Under the pieces are notes generated by a model. The model worked only from the letters and a program-made list of their open reading frames with translations. It had not been told where the DNA came from and made no database searches. The translations under genes and the position numbers were made by a program. From Lachnospiraceae bacterium (lineage in GTDB: Bacteria > Bacillota > Clostridia > Lachnospirales > Lachnospiraceae): 6,285 nt of DNA. Location of the stretch: assembly GCA_900765975.1 (NCBI GenBank), contig CAAFTS010000158.1:1-6285 (forward strand), written 5' to 3'. Positions 6,023-6,285 of the stretch are shown in pieces; the stretch's first letter is position 1, and each line of letters opens with the position of its first letter.

Positions 6023-6285
6023 TTACCGAGCCAGTTCTAACATTTTTTCCAATGGTTTACCGGAATGTGTTCGTAATTCATCTGAAATTTGTACTGTATT
6101 TTCTTCTTGTTCCAGAACTTCCAGAATTTTCTCAAGCGTAATCAGTTTCATATCCTCACAAACCGGCTCTGTCTCTGTAAAATAAAAGTATTTCTCAGGA
6201 TTTTGTTTCTCCAGTTCATAACGAACGCCGATCTCTGTACAAATAATAAACTCCTGACAATCACTTTTAGATGCATAGGAAATGA
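6023..6285 (-). CDS. nadA: Quinolinate synthase NadA, C-terminal fragment cut by window edge
   Basis: Only the last 86 codons are inside the window, ending with TAA at 6025-6023. NadA condenses iminoaspartate with dihydroxyacetone phosphate to quinolinate using an oxygen-sensitive [4Fe-4S] cluster. The fragment reads EFIICTEIGVRYEL (11-24), then NPEKYFYF (28-35) and VCEDMKLITLEKILEVL (41-57). This matches the end of NadA, where a late Cys in a C-x-x-MK-x-TL context is the third cluster ligand; here that is Cys42 of the fragment. The usual proline after this Cys is replaced by Glu. The two other cluster cysteines and the start lie beyond the edge. The stop is 19 bases before nadB, consistent with a nadA-nadB-nadC-niaR transcript. 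The call rests on the C-terminal motif plus operon context. Confidence 0.93.
   Translation of the reverse strand, partial: ISYASKSDCQEFIICTEIGVRYELEKQNPEKYFYFTETEPVCEDMKLITLEKILEVLEQEENTVQISDELRTHSGKPLEKMLELAR

Noticed and set aside
1..6285. Mobile elements, CRISPR arrays, tRNA or rRNA genes, toxin-antitoxin or phage genes
   Set aside because: Both strands are almost entirely accounted for by housekeeping genes; no direct repeat arrays, transposase motifs or RNA gene signatures were seen, and the only intergenic stretch over 50 bases is 3282-3428.

Overview
The window is about 6.3 kb of moderately AT-rich DNA in which every supported gene lies on the minus strand, packed tightly. Protein sequences and gene order point to an anaerobic Gram-positive Clostridia member, most likely of the family Lachnospiraceae. 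The evidence is a nadA-nadB-nadC-niaR operon, a UDP-galactopyranose mutase, a MurE with the meso-diaminopimelate signature and a Firmicutes-type PriA. The family assignment is inference from protein character; no rRNA or other marker is present.

Right part (about 3429-6285, read right to left): a de novo NAD operon. It holds the C-terminal end of nadA (quinolinate synthase), a complete compact nadB (L-aspartate oxidase), nadC (quinolinate phosphoribosyltransferase) and niaR (a nicotinate-responsive repressor with a 3H domain). Together NadB and NadA turn aspartate and dihydroxyacetone phosphate into quinolinate, and NadC converts that to nicotinate mononucleotide. NiaR is expected to shut the pathway down when niacin is available. 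The operon promoter and operator should lie beyond the right edge. A strong rho-independent terminator at about 3377-3414 closes the unit.

Middle (3282-3428): a 147-base gap, the only real intergenic region. It holds the terminator, a candidate extended -10 promoter for glf, and a nested inverted repeat in the presumed glf leader.

Left part (1-3281, read right to left): glf, murE and the N-terminal 225 codons of priA, with gaps of 22 and 15 bases and no visible terminator between them, so probably one transcript. It combines galactofuranose precursor synthesis, peptidoglycan precursor synthesis and replication restart.

I see no mobile element, CRISPR array, RNA gene or phage signature, and no evidence of an undescribed system. 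The points most worth a second look are the short NadB, the non-standard central motif of MurE, the glf-murE-priA arrangement and the dyad in the glf leader.
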